Shown here: positions 1 through 10,978 of the stretch, piece after piece
How positions within the stretch are numbered: position 1 is the stretch's first letter
How the letters are laid out: each line of letters opens with the position of its first letter
Assembly: GCA_933228675.1 (NCBI GenBank)
Contig: OW121740.1
Coordinates: 159,646,486-159,710,485 of the forward strand
Direction: 5' to 3'
Source of the DNA: Stomorhina lunata
Taxonomy: Eukaryota; Arthropoda; Insecta; Diptera; Rhiniidae
DNA: 64,000 bases
Position numbers and translations under genes: made by a program
The notes under the pieces: generated by a model
What the model saw: only the letters and a program-made list of their open reading frames with translations
Databases searched by the model: none
What the model was told of the DNA's origin: nothing

Positions 1-895
1 AAAATTTTTCGGTAAAATTTTTTTATAAAAAATTGTTCGCTATCAAAAATGTTATATAAAAAATTTTTCGGCACAAAAATTTTATAAAAAAAAATTTTTC
101 GGTACAAAAATTAAAAAAAAAAAATTTTCGGTACCAAAAATTTTATATAGAAAATTTTTCGATACAAAAATTTTATATAGAAAATTTTTCGGTACCAAAA
201 ATTTTACAGTAAAAAAATTTATATAGAAAACTTTTCGGTATCAAAAATTTGAAATGGAAAATTTCTCGAAATCAAAAATTTTATATGGAAAATTTTTCGA
301 AATCAAAAATTTTATTTAGAAAATTGTTCGGTGCCAAAAATTGTATATAGACAATTTTTCGGTACCAAAAATTTTATATAGAAAATTCTTCGGTACCAAA
401 AATTTTATATAGAAAATTTTTCGGTACGAAAAGTTTCTCGAAATCAAAAATTTTATATGGAAAATTTTTCGAAATCAAAAATTTCGATGCCAAAAATTGT
501 ATATAGACAATTTTTCGGTACCAAAAATTTTATATAGAAAATTCTTTTATATAGAAAATTTTTCGGTACCAAAAATTTTATATAAAAAATTTTTCGGTAC
601 GAAAAATTTTATTAAGAATATTTTTCGGTACCAAAAATTGTACATACAAAATTTTTCGGTAAAATTTTTTTATAAAAAATTGTTCGCTATCAAAAATGTT
701 ATATAAAAAATTTTTCGGCACAAAAATTTTTTAAATAAATTTTCTGTATCAAAAATTTTATGTAGAAAATTTTTCGGTATAAAAATTTTATATAGAAAAT
801 TTTTCGTTATAAAAATTTTATATAGAAAATTTTACGTTATAAAATTTTATACAGAAAATGTTTTCGTACAAAAATTTTCTATCATTGTTTTCGGA
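1..895. repeat. 31-bp AT satellite array A (truncated by window start)
   Basis: Tandem units of about 31 bp built on AAAATTTTTCGGTACC followed by AAAAATTTTATATAG. The CGGTACC core varies to CGAAATC, CGTTATA and CGCTATC. Segments recur inside the array (around 240-330 and 420-490; the first 60 bases reappear around 655-715), so it has grown by multi-unit duplication. The array starts before the window. The open frame across it at 497-706 is a by-product of a repeat free of stops and is not a gene. Confidence 0.9.
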
Positions 896-1498
896 ACAAA
901 CATTTTTGCTGTAGGTTATCATAGAGTCGGCCTAGTATAGGACTTTGTTTTTCTCTTCTATTTTTTTTAATATGTTTTAAACTTTATGGGTTTTTTCTTA
1001 AGCTCTGGAACAGGTTTCTGTTTCTTTTTCATCTTTCAGGTATAATTTACTTTTTTGTAGCTTCTTATTGTTTATTTAATCGAATTTTCTTGAAACTTTA
1101 TTAAAGAAAACACGAGCGAGGTTTTCAAGCTGAACTAATTTACTTTTGTGGGTTGGAAAAAAAACTAAAGAAGATCAAAACGGCCTTATAATTTTAGAAA
1201 TACATAATAGAATTAATTTAGACGAGTGTCTGTTTAATAACAAAATGGAAACTGTTTTTGACAAAGATGCGGAGATTTATTAAATCGCGATAAGAAGATG
1301 CAGTCCTAAAACCAAAATTTATACTATAATGAGAAGAATTTAATTATTTAAGGCGAAGTCAAAGCCTTTGCCATTTTTGTTATGCGGAAAGATGTCAATT
1401 GTCTACTTTGCGACACTGATGCCAGGAGCATGACGTATATTGCCACTTTACCACTACTTTCTTTGGAGTCAATTGCCAATTTGGAGTATCTGAGTTCT
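896..1498. other. Unassigned AT-rich sequence
   Basis: Non-repetitive sequence between satellite A and the MITE at 1501. I see no conserved coding frame, RNA gene or element ends. The small open frame at 1382-1588 runs into the MITE terminus and is not convincing. Confidence 0.5.
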
Positions 1499-1500
1499 TA

Positions 1501-2314
1501 CCCAGTAAGAAAAAAGGTTTATTCTCAAATTGAGGATGATTTGAAAATAAATCTTTTTTCAAAGGTCAAACGTTTGATACTGATTTGATACTGATTTAAG
1601 AATAATAGCGTTCTCAACAAAAAGGGGACTTTATTCTCAAATTGAGAAATGCCTTTTTTCTCAAATCATTATCAAACCTCATTCTCAAAGGTTTTTCAAA
1701 TGTGGATATCATCTACATGTGGAACATAAATAAAATGGCGTTGTATTTTCGATATTTTTGAGTTTGTTTACTTTGTTTTTGAAAACGGTGCATCATATTT
1801 GAATTCTTTTTTTTATTGTTAGGTAAAAAAAATGTTAAGAAACAAAGAAAATTTACTTATGCATATGAATATTATTGAATTTTTAATCTTGACATTTTTT
1901 AAGCAAGGTTTTATGGTCAAATATGGATCAATTTTAAAAAATCCGAAAGAAATAACGAATTTCTTTGAAATGCAATGCCATTCCATTAAAATATCTTAAA
2001 CATTAATTATTTTGACATTATTTTTTTTAATGTTTGAAAAAATTTTGAAATAAGGTTTGATATCAAATTTATATAACACCATTTTTCAAATTATTCTCAA
2101 ATCATCTTAGGGTTTGATAATGATTTGAGAATAACCTTTATTCTCAATTTGAGAAACTATCATTTTTCAAGCGTTTATTTTTAAATGAACCCTCATTTGA
2201 AAATGAATGTGAATCTCAAACATCTGTTCAGGTTTGAAAAAAGTTTGAAAAAAACGTTTGATATCAAATGTAAAAGTCATCATATTTCAAACGTTTGACA
2301 CTGTTCTTACTGGG
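1501..2314. mobile_element. MITE with TA target duplication
   Basis: The ends are inverted repeats, CCCAGTAAGAA at 1501-1511 and TTCTTACTGGG at 2304-2314. Each is flanked by TA (1499-1500 and 2315-2316), the duplication expected of Tc1/mariner-type or related transposition. Inside the ends, both sides carry related subterminal sequence (TTCTCAAATTGAG, CAAATCATTATCAAACC, AAACGTTTGA) in opposite orientation, so the inverted similarity reaches well inward. There is no transposase frame, so the element (814 bp) is non-autonomous. Superfamily assignment rests only on the TA flank; starting with CCC rather than CAGT leaves it open. Confidence 0.75.
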
Positions 2315-2673
2315 TAACTACTATCATAGAAAGTACTATTTGGCTTTTTAAAATAAGGCATAAAATCAACAGCCATTTGCTTATATCTTTTTTTAGTCAT
2401 AACTAACTTTTGTATGTTGGGGAATGAACATGAAGTCAATTTTATCGCTTCTCGGCCAACTCTACTTCATTTAGTCCTGAGTCCAAAAGAACCAGATTAT
2501 TAAAATTCAAAATGTTCGAGCTGTTGCAATCAGCGACTAAAAGCGATACGATCGATTTGGAAAGATTGTTTTATATGGGTTTTTTCGACTTATTTACGAT
2601 TTAGTTGCGTCTTTCGTCCTTCAGTCAAAGCACTCAGGATCCGAGTACCAATCGGTTTTTTAAAATGTTGTAA

Positions 2674-2715
2674 AATAATAATAATAATAATGAATGAATA
2701 ATAATGAATACAATT
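2674..2715. repeat. (AAT)n microsatellite
   Basis: Runs of AAT with interspersed AATG. Confidence 0.85.
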
Positions 2716-3183
2716 TATGTTAATAGAATAATGTTTGCCCGCCTTTTCAATTGTTAAAATACTTAATTATTCATAATAACAAAAAAATGAAACTATTAAT
2801 TGTTAATCTAAAAAATTTACGAAATCTGTCTTCTAATTCAAAAAACTTGACTACTGTCTGTCGATTAGCCAATATTTTGAAAACACATGTTTCAATATCT
2901 TCCAAAATATGTAAATATCGTAATTAAGTTTTAAACGTTCATTCACCGGCATTTTTGAATTCAATTCGAATTCATAATAATTTAAACAAAAATCGCCAAC
3001 CTCATGGTTTTTTTTTTTCGTATTTGTTTTGGAGTGAATTGTGTAAAAAATTGTTATAAACTAGATTTTAATAGTAAGTCATCATAAACAAATCGACACA
3101 TTAACAAACATTAAACATTTCGAAAAAAAAAATTTAACTACAAAATAGTAGTTTTGACTCGAAATTCATTCAACTCATTTCTT

Positions 3184-3262
3184 TCGTCATCATCATTATT
3201 ATCATCATCATCGTTGTCGTAGTAGTAGTCAACGTTGATGTAGTCATCCAACGTCATCATTT
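3184..3262. repeat. Trinucleotide-rich tract (ATC / GTAGT)
   Basis: Interrupted ATC and GTAGT repeats; simple-sequence DNA. Confidence 0.75.
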
Positions 3263-3635
3263 TATGAATTGTTCCAAAAATCATCATAATCATCACCAAA
3301 ACTCTTTAGGTCAAGAACTTTATTGCCCAAAAAAAAAAAAAAAAAAACATACAAATAGGGAAAATGAACAAAAATTTTAGATGATTGGTTAAAAAAAATT
3401 TTATAATTTATAATTTTGTTATTTAGAGAGAATTGAAATCGATATTTTGAAATTAGCATAACATAAAAATTTTAGAAATTAAGTAGTAAATTTCTATAAA
3501 AATCCATAAAAGTAATTTTTATATACCAAGATTAATGACTTGATTCTGTGTTGCAACGCAATTTTAGTTGCTTAGTCTACTGGCAAATTTGGATTGTCTC
3601 AAAAATTTAAAAATTTAGAATAAAAACATGTTTTA

Positions 3636-4932
3636 AAGAGTGTTCTAAAAAAAATATGCATTTACTATTTTAGACAAAATTTATCCATAGTGCAAGAAAT
3701 AATTTATTTTTTGATCAAGTTAGTTTCTATAGATATGTCAGATACTATTATTTTAGAAATTATTAATTTTCAATAGTTATTTCAATCAAAATGGACTGCG
3801 AAAAAAAAGTTCGTGAAAATATAATTAAAACTTTTCAAAAAAATCCGTCATGGACTTTTAAAAAAATAGCTAAAAATTTGAAAGTTGACCCTCGAACGGT
3901 TTCTAATGCCATCAGACGGTATAAGGAAAACCTGAGCACTGAAAGAAAACCTGGATCAGGGAGGAAAAAAGGTCCTACAGATATTGGTAAGGCAAAAGAA
4001 GTCGAGCGACTCTTTCGAAGAGCGCCTAACAGTTCTTTAAGAAAAGCAGCTCGTACGGTGAAATGTTCTACGAATTTTGCACATAGAGTCAAAGCTTATG
4101 CTGGACTGAAGACATACAAAGTCCAAAAGGTTCCAGATCGCAATGCTATAAAGAACTTAGAAGCAAAAAAACGAGCGAAAAAATTGAAGTCTGATTTTAT
4201 AAAAAAATACACCTGTTGTGTGATGGATGATGAAACATACGTACTGGCAGACTTTTCTCAACTTCCTGGTCAAGATTTTTATGTTGCTGATAAACGGGGC
4301 AATGTTCGGCAAGAGTTTCGCACAAAAAAACAAACAAAATTCCCTATGAAGTTTCTCGTGTGAGAAGCTATTTGCAGTTGTGGCAAAAGAAGTAAAGTAT
4401 TTGTGGCATCTGGCACAATAAACACAGAAATTTATATAAAGGAGTGCCTACAAAAACGGTTGTTACCCTTTTTAAGAGAGCACAGAGTGACTACATATTT
4501 TTGGCCCGATTTGGCATCATGCCATTATGGAAAAAAGGCACTTGAGTGGTACTCAAAGAATAATGTCATTTTTGTACCACGAGAGGCAAATCCACCTAAC
4601 TGTCCAGAACTTCGGCCTGTGGAAAGGTATTGGGCTCTGGTAAAAAAGGAATTGAAGAACACAGGAAAGATTTCCAATAACATGTCCGATTTTAAGCGCA
4701 GGTGGAACACATGCTCCAAAAAGGTATCAGAAGCAACTGTAAAATCTTTAATGGGAGGGTTTCCGAAAAAAGTCGATAATTTTGCAAAACCCGAGTACTA
4801 AGTAAACATTTTAATGCTAAATGATTTTGTATAATATGTCATTATATTTGCGTATTTTGTAGAGTTTTTATATTAAAAGGTTTGATTTTTATTTAAGAAA
4901 ATCCAACTACAAATTTTATTTAGAGCACTCTT
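3636..4932 (+). mobile_element. mariner-type transposon copy M1, complete
   Basis: 1297-bp Tc1/mariner superfamily element. Imperfect terminal inverted repeats of about 24 bp start AAGAGTGTTCTAAA (left) and AAGAGTGCTCTAAA (right, reverse strand). A TA duplication lies at 3634-3635 and 4933-4934. It encodes one transposase frame (3791-4801) with a single in-frame stop. A near-identical sister lies at 26274-27592, which suggests recent activity of the family in this genome. The size is typical of mariner elements. Confidence 0.93.
3791..4801 (+). pseudogene. mariner-type transposase, one nonsense codon
   Basis: Cut-and-paste transposase, 336 codons if the stop is ignored, the normal family length. 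Residues 1-60 form a helix-turn-helix (SWTFKKIAKNLKVDPRTVSN), followed by a GRKKG AT-hook/nuclear-localisation-like stretch and a second HTH-like region (residues 70-110). The catalytic triad is visible: first Asp in VMDDETYV, second Asp in FWPDLASCHYG, Glu in RPVERYW. I count 37 residues between the second Asp and that Glu, so it is DD37E-like rather than DD34D (mariner) or DD34E (Tc1). One TGA at 4361-4363 interrupts the frame where M2 reads TGG; the frame continues unbroken after it to TAA at 4799-4801. As it stands only the N-terminal 190 residues, without the second and third catalytic residues, would be made. Confidence 0.93.
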
Positions 4933-4934
4933 TA

Positions 4935-5475
4935 TAACTGGCAACTAGAATTGACTCTTGTTGCCATCTTTAATATGATTTATAATTGACAAGGCAACTG
5001 ACATACGTAATGTCATTTTGGCAATTGGCAACACAATTAAAGTTGAGTTGCAATACACAATCGAGCCATAAGTTTTTTTAATTAAAATAAGTATAATTTT
5101 TCTCTTAAAAGAGACATGGGGTCTAAATTATGACAATAAAAATTTTGGGTAATTTTAAACCCCATGTCTGTATAGGGTTAAAATCTAGTTTAAAAAGTAT
5201 TAACAAGTACTTTTGAGCATTGTTATCGAAACTCTCTACAAAATTTATAAAATTACGAGATTTTGCCATTGAAAGAAAAAAAAAATCTAATTTTGACCTA
5301 TGACCCGGAAGAGAAAGCATCCAACTTTCCCATTTTTGGCAGAACATTTTTATGACTTTTATAACTTTATCTCAAACTTTGGCATCATGACTCGATTATT
5401 TTAACCAAGGGGAACAAAATTGGAGGGTATGCGTATCTGAATTATAAAAAATCCCCATAGAAACAGGGGATATAT
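4935..5475. other. Unassigned sequence with a small hairpin
   Basis: No gene seen. Contains the 58-bp inverted repeat at 5112-5169. The minus-strand frame at 5123-5347 crosses this palindrome and resembles no family I know. Confidence 0.5.
5112..5169. repeat. Short inverted repeat / hairpin
   Basis: AGACATGGGGT at the left end pairs with ACCCCATGTCT at the right; the pairing extends into about 18 bp with a mismatch. Possibly the end of an unrecognised element. Confidence 0.6.
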
Positions 5476-5645
5476 AATTAGTGTTCCTGAAAGATAATTT
5501 TGTTGCCGAATTTCGATTTTTTACCTAGTTCAAGAAAATAAACAGTTTTCGAGTTATGCGAATATATATTGTGCAACCTCCTCCATTTTTTTATAACGCT
5601 AAATCTCGAAAACTAGAGCTAACCTTAAAGGGTTAGCACCATTGA
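5476..5645 (-). mobile_element. Family FB arm fragment
   Basis: Matches, in reverse orientation, the arm found at 8969-9085, 10370-10500 and 13440-13560: TTTTCGAGTTATGCGAATAT, GCAACCTCCTCCATTTTT, CTCGAAAACTAGAGCTAACC, ending in GGTTAGCACCATTGAA. It passes directly into internal sequence of a family D element, as in the other FB copies. Confidence 0.75.
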
Positions 5646-6522
5646 AGTGGAATCTATGGCAGGTACCATAAATAATGGACCAATTTTGACGAATTTCAAT
5701 AGCCATGGTCCCACTATCAAAAAAAAAAAAAAATGATCTGTGCCAAATTTTCAAACTATCTTTAGAATTGCGACCTGTACTTTGATTACATGGTTTACTT
5801 GGATTTCCAGTAGAGCGGTTCCATACCAAAAAAAAAGTTGTTTCAGTCACCCCTAGGATTAAAGATAATGTTAAAACAATTTCAAAAAATATTTTTTTAT
5901 TTTTTTACCACGCCTACAAATACCGCCCTTTTAGTATTTTGTTCACTATGTCGCCATTTTATGTCCGATCATAACATTTTATATATCGGCGTTCGCGGCT
6001 TTGTAAGGGCTACATTTCTCTCTTTGATAGTTTTCTACTACCACGTCAATTTATAGTTATAACTTTAAAAAAATAAATTTTTACTCGATTTGATTAGGGT
6101 GGGTACGTCTCGAATTTTAAAAAGTAATGACTAGAAATTGACGAGGTTGTAAAAAACTATCAAAGAGAGAATTGTAGCCCTTACAGAGCCCTGAACATCG
6201 ATGTATAAAGTGTTATGATTGGACTAAAGATGGCGACATAGTTAACAAAATACCAAAAGGGCGGTATTTGTAGGCGTGGTAAAACAATAATAAAAAAAAA
6301 CATTTTTAGAATTATTTTTACATTATCTTTTATCCTAGGGGGTGACTGACTCAACTTTTTTTTCGAACCACTCTAGGGTCCAGCCAGCCGTCCAGACGGA
6401 CGGACGGACGGATTGACATCGATAAAACGACTCAGAAAGTGATTCTAAGCCTATTGGTATACTAAAAGGTGGGTCTAAGACAAATATTTCTATGCGTTAC
6501 ATACAACAGCACAAACTTATAA
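5643..6522 (+). mobile_element. Family D copy D1, both ends missing, interrupted
   Basis: Only the right half of the family D consensus is present: GGTACCATAAATAATGGACC, CAATAGCCATGGTCCCA, TTAGAATTGCGACCTGTA, then after the insert CCAGCCAGCC, a GGAC run, CGACTCAGAAAGTGATTC and CAGCACAAACTTATAA. The terminal GGGTATAA hairpin is missing. A palindromic TA-flanked element (5813-6373) is inserted just before the GGGTCCAGCC block. Confidence 0.85.
5813..6373. mobile_element. 561-bp palindromic (snap-back) MITE nested in D1
   Basis: Almost the whole element is one inverted repeat. The left arm (about 5813-6055) and right arm (about 6130-6373) share GAGYGGTTC, AAAAAAAAGTTG, GTCAGTCACCCC, a CCTAGGAT box, ACCACGCCTACAAATACCGC, ACTATGTCGCCAT, TGTAAGGGCTACA and CTCTCTTTGATAGTTTT. 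TA flanks the insert at 5811-5812 and 6374-6375, and the family D host sequence resumes on both sides, which confirms the insertion. There is no coding potential. Transcription would give a hairpin of about 230 bp with a loop of about 70 nt. Confidence 0.88.
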
Positions 6523-7035
6523 ATATGTGAACTTTAGGGAGACGATGCAATAATGGATAATGTTTAGGCTAAAAGTGAAATTCGACTAAAAATTTGATAA
6601 GTATGAAATTATGGGAGAATTTACATGAAAGCAGTAAAATCCTTAATGTATCAAATATCCTTTTACAGTTTCTTTTCTCAAGGAAATTAACCCAATTTAT
6701 AAATGTTCCAACTTATTTATAAGGTGTATTTTGAATTAATTCAAATTAAAATCTTCTTAAAACTTTTCATTGACTAAGAAATTTTTTAATGAATTCAAAA
6801 GCTAAATAGTAAAATTTCTTAATAGAACAAAAATCTATTACCGACAACGATAATGATGATGATAATGATGACTAGAAGATAATAATGATAATGACGGATC
6901 ATCTTCTAACATGAATGACTATAGCACTAGACTACTTTGTAGTTAAAAAATTTAAATTTTTGAAAAGTCATTCAAAATACAACATGAATTCAATTATAGC
7001 AGACGAATATTTTGCAGCAAAATTTAAAAAAAAAA
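6523..7035. other. Unassigned sequence with GAT-rich tract
   Basis: No gene or element ends seen. A GAT/AAT-rich microsatellite-like stretch lies at about 6848-6900. Confidence 0.5.
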
Positions 7036-7833
7036 ACAAGTAAGAAAGCGCCATAGTCGGTCAAGCCGACGATACGATACCCTTCACCACTAAGGTCAAA
7101 GGTGTTATTTTTCCTGTATAAAGACAAATATTTGCTAAATTTTGCCATCATACAAACATTTTCTCAAAACGTATATATTCAACCTGTTTCCGTCATTTGG
7201 ACTTATATGAGAGCTAGGGCCAAATGTGGACCGATTATCTCGAAATTTGGCAAATTGATTACAGTTGTTACAAAAATTATGTATGCAAAAAATAAACTCA
7301 AAATTTTCATTATCTTTAGATTTACGGGCGTTTTAGTGATTTTTTTCTCATTTAGTGCGTTTTTGAAGAAGAGTTTGTATGGGAGCTATGGTCAAATGTG
7401 GACCGATTTCAACGAAATTTGGTACAGTGGTTTAAGTGTACATAAGCAGTATCTGTTTTAAATTTCATGAAAAAATATTGATATTTGTGGCCAATATAGC
7501 AATTCCGGGAAGTGGGACCTATGGGAGGTACCATAAATAATGGACCGATTTTGACCAATTTCAATAGCCATGGTCCCATTATCAAAAAAATTATCTGTGC
7601 CAAATTCCATCAAATTATCTTTAGAATTGCGACCTGTAGTTTGATTACAAGGTTTACATGGGGGTCCAGCCAGCCAGACGGACGGACGGACGGACATCGC
7701 TAAATCGACTCAGAAAGTGATTATAAGTCTATTGGTATGCTAAAAGGTGGGTCTAAGACAAATATTTCTATGCGTTACAAACATCAGCACAAACTTATAA
7801 TACCCTTTCCACCTATGGTGGTGAAGGGTATAA
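7036..7833 (+). mobile_element. Family D copy D2, full length
   Basis: Starts ACAAGTAAGAAAGC with a short hairpin (GTCGGTCAAGCCGAC), then GATACCCTTCACCACTAAGG. It ends TACCCTTTCCACC-TATG-GTGGTGAAGGGTATAA, a strong terminal hairpin whose right strand is also complementary to the CCCTTCACCAC near the 5' end. Before the end lie CCAGCCAGCC, (GGAC)n and ATCGCTAAATCGACTCAG. There is no coding capacity; the small frames at 7102-7461 and 7512-7703 recur in other copies only because the copies are similar. The overall plan resembles, from memory, an abundant Drosophila repeat that I cannot name with confidence. Transposition class unknown. Confidence 0.88.
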
Positions 7834-8968
7834 AAACTTGACCATTTGTAAAATTTGCAAAAAAAAAAAAACGGAATTAGTTTATTTAAGTCTGCAAAAT
7901 TAACAAACAAAAAACTAGTAAAAAAAAAAATTATAAAAATTGCATAAAAATGAAGTGTAACCGGTCGGCTAACTTTAGAATGGCTTACAAATTAACCAGA
8001 AATAAAAGCGCCATTACAATTTCGACTTTTGTAGATGTAGGTAATAATTCCTTTTCTTTATAAAATAAAAAATACATACAATTTGAAATTTTTTCATTAT
8101 TAAAAAGTTTTTAAAATAAACTTAAAAAAAAAAAAACTTTGAGTTACCGGAAATTATAATGTAACATAATCGTAATAACTTTAATACTCCACCATCGCCT
8201 CTTTGCCTTTATCTTTATTATCTGCATTGACTCTCATATCGGCTACAACGCCATTGTTATAATTAACGAAAAAATCCTAAGCCAAAAGACGCGTCTGAAC
8301 TGACTGAATGACTACATTGGGGCCTTTCGTTCATTGGCCACTGTGAAATAATTGAGTTATTAAGTTGCCGCCGTTTCTGTTTCTTTTTCTTATTATTTGA
8401 AATTTTGTTGAAAAACTAAATTATTAAAAAAAAAAATTGTCGGTATTTTTGTTTTCATATTTATTTCATCACTTTAACAAAATTACTTAAAATTAAAATT
8501 GCTTTTTTGGTCTCTTTTTTTTTCTTTTATTCAACTGGTTTTTTTTTTGCTTTGATTAAAAAAATTTTAACTAATTTACTTAATTTCTACTAATTAAAAA
8601 AATTCCTCATATTTTTTTATAGTAAATTCTGCTGCTGGGCAGTAGTTGGCCATGATTCAACATAAAAAGTATTGAAAAAAAATTTTTTTTAATACTAAGT
8701 AGGTTAATGGTTTACATATTTCGATATTTAAAATTCAAAATAAAAAACGAGTTTAATTAAATTTTGATTTATATATTTAATGGAAAGCGAGAATTATTTT
8801 AAAATTTTACCTTTGACCTTAAAGGTAAAAAGGATTTAAATATTCACTTTAAAATGAACTTGATGAGAATTATAATAATTTTATAAGTTTCACACAAAAC
8901 ACAAAAGATCGTTAACAAATCTTTTGCATTTTCAGTTTACGAGTTATATCGATTTTGATCGCCCATTA
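7834..8968. other. Unassigned, includes a less AT-rich patch
   Basis: Mostly unremarkable AT-rich sequence. At about 8180-8390 the base composition is more balanced. The minus strand there contains TCATTCAGTCAGTTCAGACG, which looks like an arthropod initiator cluster; this is discussed as a weak promoter candidate in the findings. No long reading frame is present. Confidence 0.4.
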
Positions 8969-9085
8969 CGCTGGACTAGTTAAAAAACCGACAAAAGGGA
9001 GACCTTGTGGGTAAAGATTATTCGAGTACGCTGAATTCAATGGTGCTATGTTTGCTTGGGTTAGCTCTAGTTTTCGGATATAACA

Positions 9086-10320
9086 TTATTTAAAAATGGA
9101 TGAGGTTGCGAAATAAACATTCGCGTAACTCGAAAACTGTTTATTTTCTTCAGCTAAGTAAAAAAATCGAAATTCGGCAATTATTTAAAAATGGATGAGG
9201 TTGCGAAATAAACATTCGCGTAACTCGAAAACTGTTTATTTTCTTGAGCTAAGTAAAAAAATCGAAATTCGGCAATTATTTAAAAATGGATGAGGTTGCG
9301 AAATAAACATTCGCGTAACTCGAAAACTGTTTATTTTCTTGAGCTAAGTAAAAAAATCGAAATTCGGCAATTATTTAAAAATGGATGAGGTTGCGAAATA
9401 AACATTCGCGTAACTCGAAAACTGTTTATTTTCTTGAGCTAAGTAAAAAAATCGAAATTCGGCAATTATTTAAAAATGGATGAGGTTGCGAAATAAACAT
9501 TGGCGTAACTCGAAAACTGTTTATTTTCTTGAGCTAAGTAAAAAAATCGAAATTCGGCAATTATTTAAAAATGGATGAGGTTGCGAAATAAACATTCGCG
9601 TAACTCGAAAACTGTTTATTTTCTTGAGCTAAGTAAAAAAATCGAAATTCGGCAATTATTTAAAAATGGATGAGGTTGCGAAATAAACATTCGCGTTACT
9701 CGAAAACTGTTTATTTTCTTGAACTAAGTAAAAAAATCGAAATTCGGCAATTATTTAAAAATGGATGAGGTTGCGAAATAAACATTCGCGTAACTCGAAA
9801 ACTGTTTATTTTCTTGAGCTAAGTAAAAAAATCGAAATTCGGCAATTATTTAAAAATGGATGAGGTTGCGAAATAAACATTCGCGTTACTCGAAAACTGT
9901 TTATTTTCTTGAGCTAAGTAAAAAAATCGAAATTCGGCAATTATTTAAAAATGGATGAGGTTGCGAAATAAACATTCGCGTAACTCGAAAACTGTTTATT
10001 TTCTTGAGCTAAGTAAAAAAATCGAAATTCGGCAATTATTTAAAAATGGATGAGGTTGCGAAATAAACATTCGCGTAACTCGAAAACTGTTTATTTTCTT
10101 GAGCTAAGTAAAAAAATCGAAATTCGGCAATTATTTAAAAATGGATGAGGTTGCGAAATAAACATTCGCGTAACTCGAAAACTGTTTATTTTCTTGAGCT
10201 AAGTAAAAAAATCGAAATTCGGCAATTATTTAAAAATGGATGAGGTTGCGAAATAAACATTCGCGTAACTCGAAAACTGTTTATTTTCTTGAGCTAAGTA
10301 AAAAAATCGAAATTCGGCAA
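9086..10320 (+). repeat. 95-bp tandem repeat, exactly 13 units
   Basis: TTATTTAAAAATGGATGAGG begins at 9086, 9181, 9276, 9371 and every 95 bp up to 10226; the array ends at 10320 with TTCGGCAA (13 x 95 = 1235 bp). Units are almost identical, with a few single-base changes (e.g. TTGGCG at about 9509, TTACTCG at about 9696 and 9886, GAACTAAG at about 9721). Each unit is a segment of the FB arm (CGTAACTCGAAAACTGTTTA, TTTTCTTGAGCTAAG). Such homogeneity means recent expansion or active gene conversion. Confidence 0.97.
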
Positions 10321-10978
10321 CAAAATTTTATTTCAGAAACACTAATTATTTTTTTAATCTGCTAGCCTTTCTTTAAGGTTAGCTCTAGTTTTTGAGATAT
10401 AGCGTTATTTTAAAAATGGAGGAGATTGCTCAATAAATAATCGCGTAACTCGAAAACTGTTTATTTTCTTGAACTAAGTGAAAAAATCTAAATTCGGCAA
10501 CAAAATTATCTTTTGGAAATAAATATTTTTGTTTGCAAAAAAAAAAAAAAATAAAAAAAATTTAAAAAATCACAAAAATAATTTCAAAACAAAATAAAAA
10601 AAAAAATTGTTTGCAAACAAAAAAAAAAAAATGTATTTCCAAAAGTAATCGTATTAAAAAAATAATTAGTCTTCCTGAAAGATAATTTTGCTGGCGAATT
10701 TCGATTTTTTTACTTAATTCAAAATTTTAAAAATCACAAAAATAATTTCAAAACAAAATAAAAAAAAAAAAAATGTTTGCAAACAAAAAAAAATGTATTT
10801 CCAAAACGAGTAATCGTATTAAAAAAATAATTAGTCTTCCTGAAAGATCATTTTGCTGGCGAATTTCGATTTTTTTTACTTAATTCAAGAAAATAAACAG
10901 TTTTCGAGTTACGCGAATATTTATTGCGCTACCTCCTACATTTTTTTATAACGCTCGAAAACTAGAGCTAACCTTAAA

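Larger units (their letters stand above)
2317..3633. other. Unassigned intron-like sequence with microsatellites
   Basis: No supported gene. It holds an AAT-type microsatellite (about 2674-2715) and an ATC/GTAGT-rich tract (about 3184-3262), followed by a poly-A run near 3329. The minus-strand frame at 3262-3459 spans the microsatellite and homopolymer and is not coding. Confidence 0.5.

Noticed and set aside
2444..2457. ATCGCTTCTCGGCC, identical to the first 14 bases of U2 snRNA
   Set aside because: The match stops after 14 bases, with no continuation into the branch-site-recognition region and no snRNA promoter element. At most a minute retrocopy scrap or chance.
3835..4092. Minus-strand frames opposite the mariner transposase (also 4525-4719, 26473-26754, 26859-27086)
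   Set aside because: Shadows of the transposase reading frame on the other strand.
7512..7703. Open frame MGPMGGTINNGPILTNF... recurring at 58540-58779 and on other D copies
   Set aside because: The frame recurs because the family D DNA is nearly identical. It is broken differently in D1, D3, D4 and D6, and overlapping frames on the other strand are just as open.
9086..10320. CRISPR-like regular repeat array
   Set aside because: The 95-bp units are contiguous with no unique spacers, and the genome is clearly eukaryotic.
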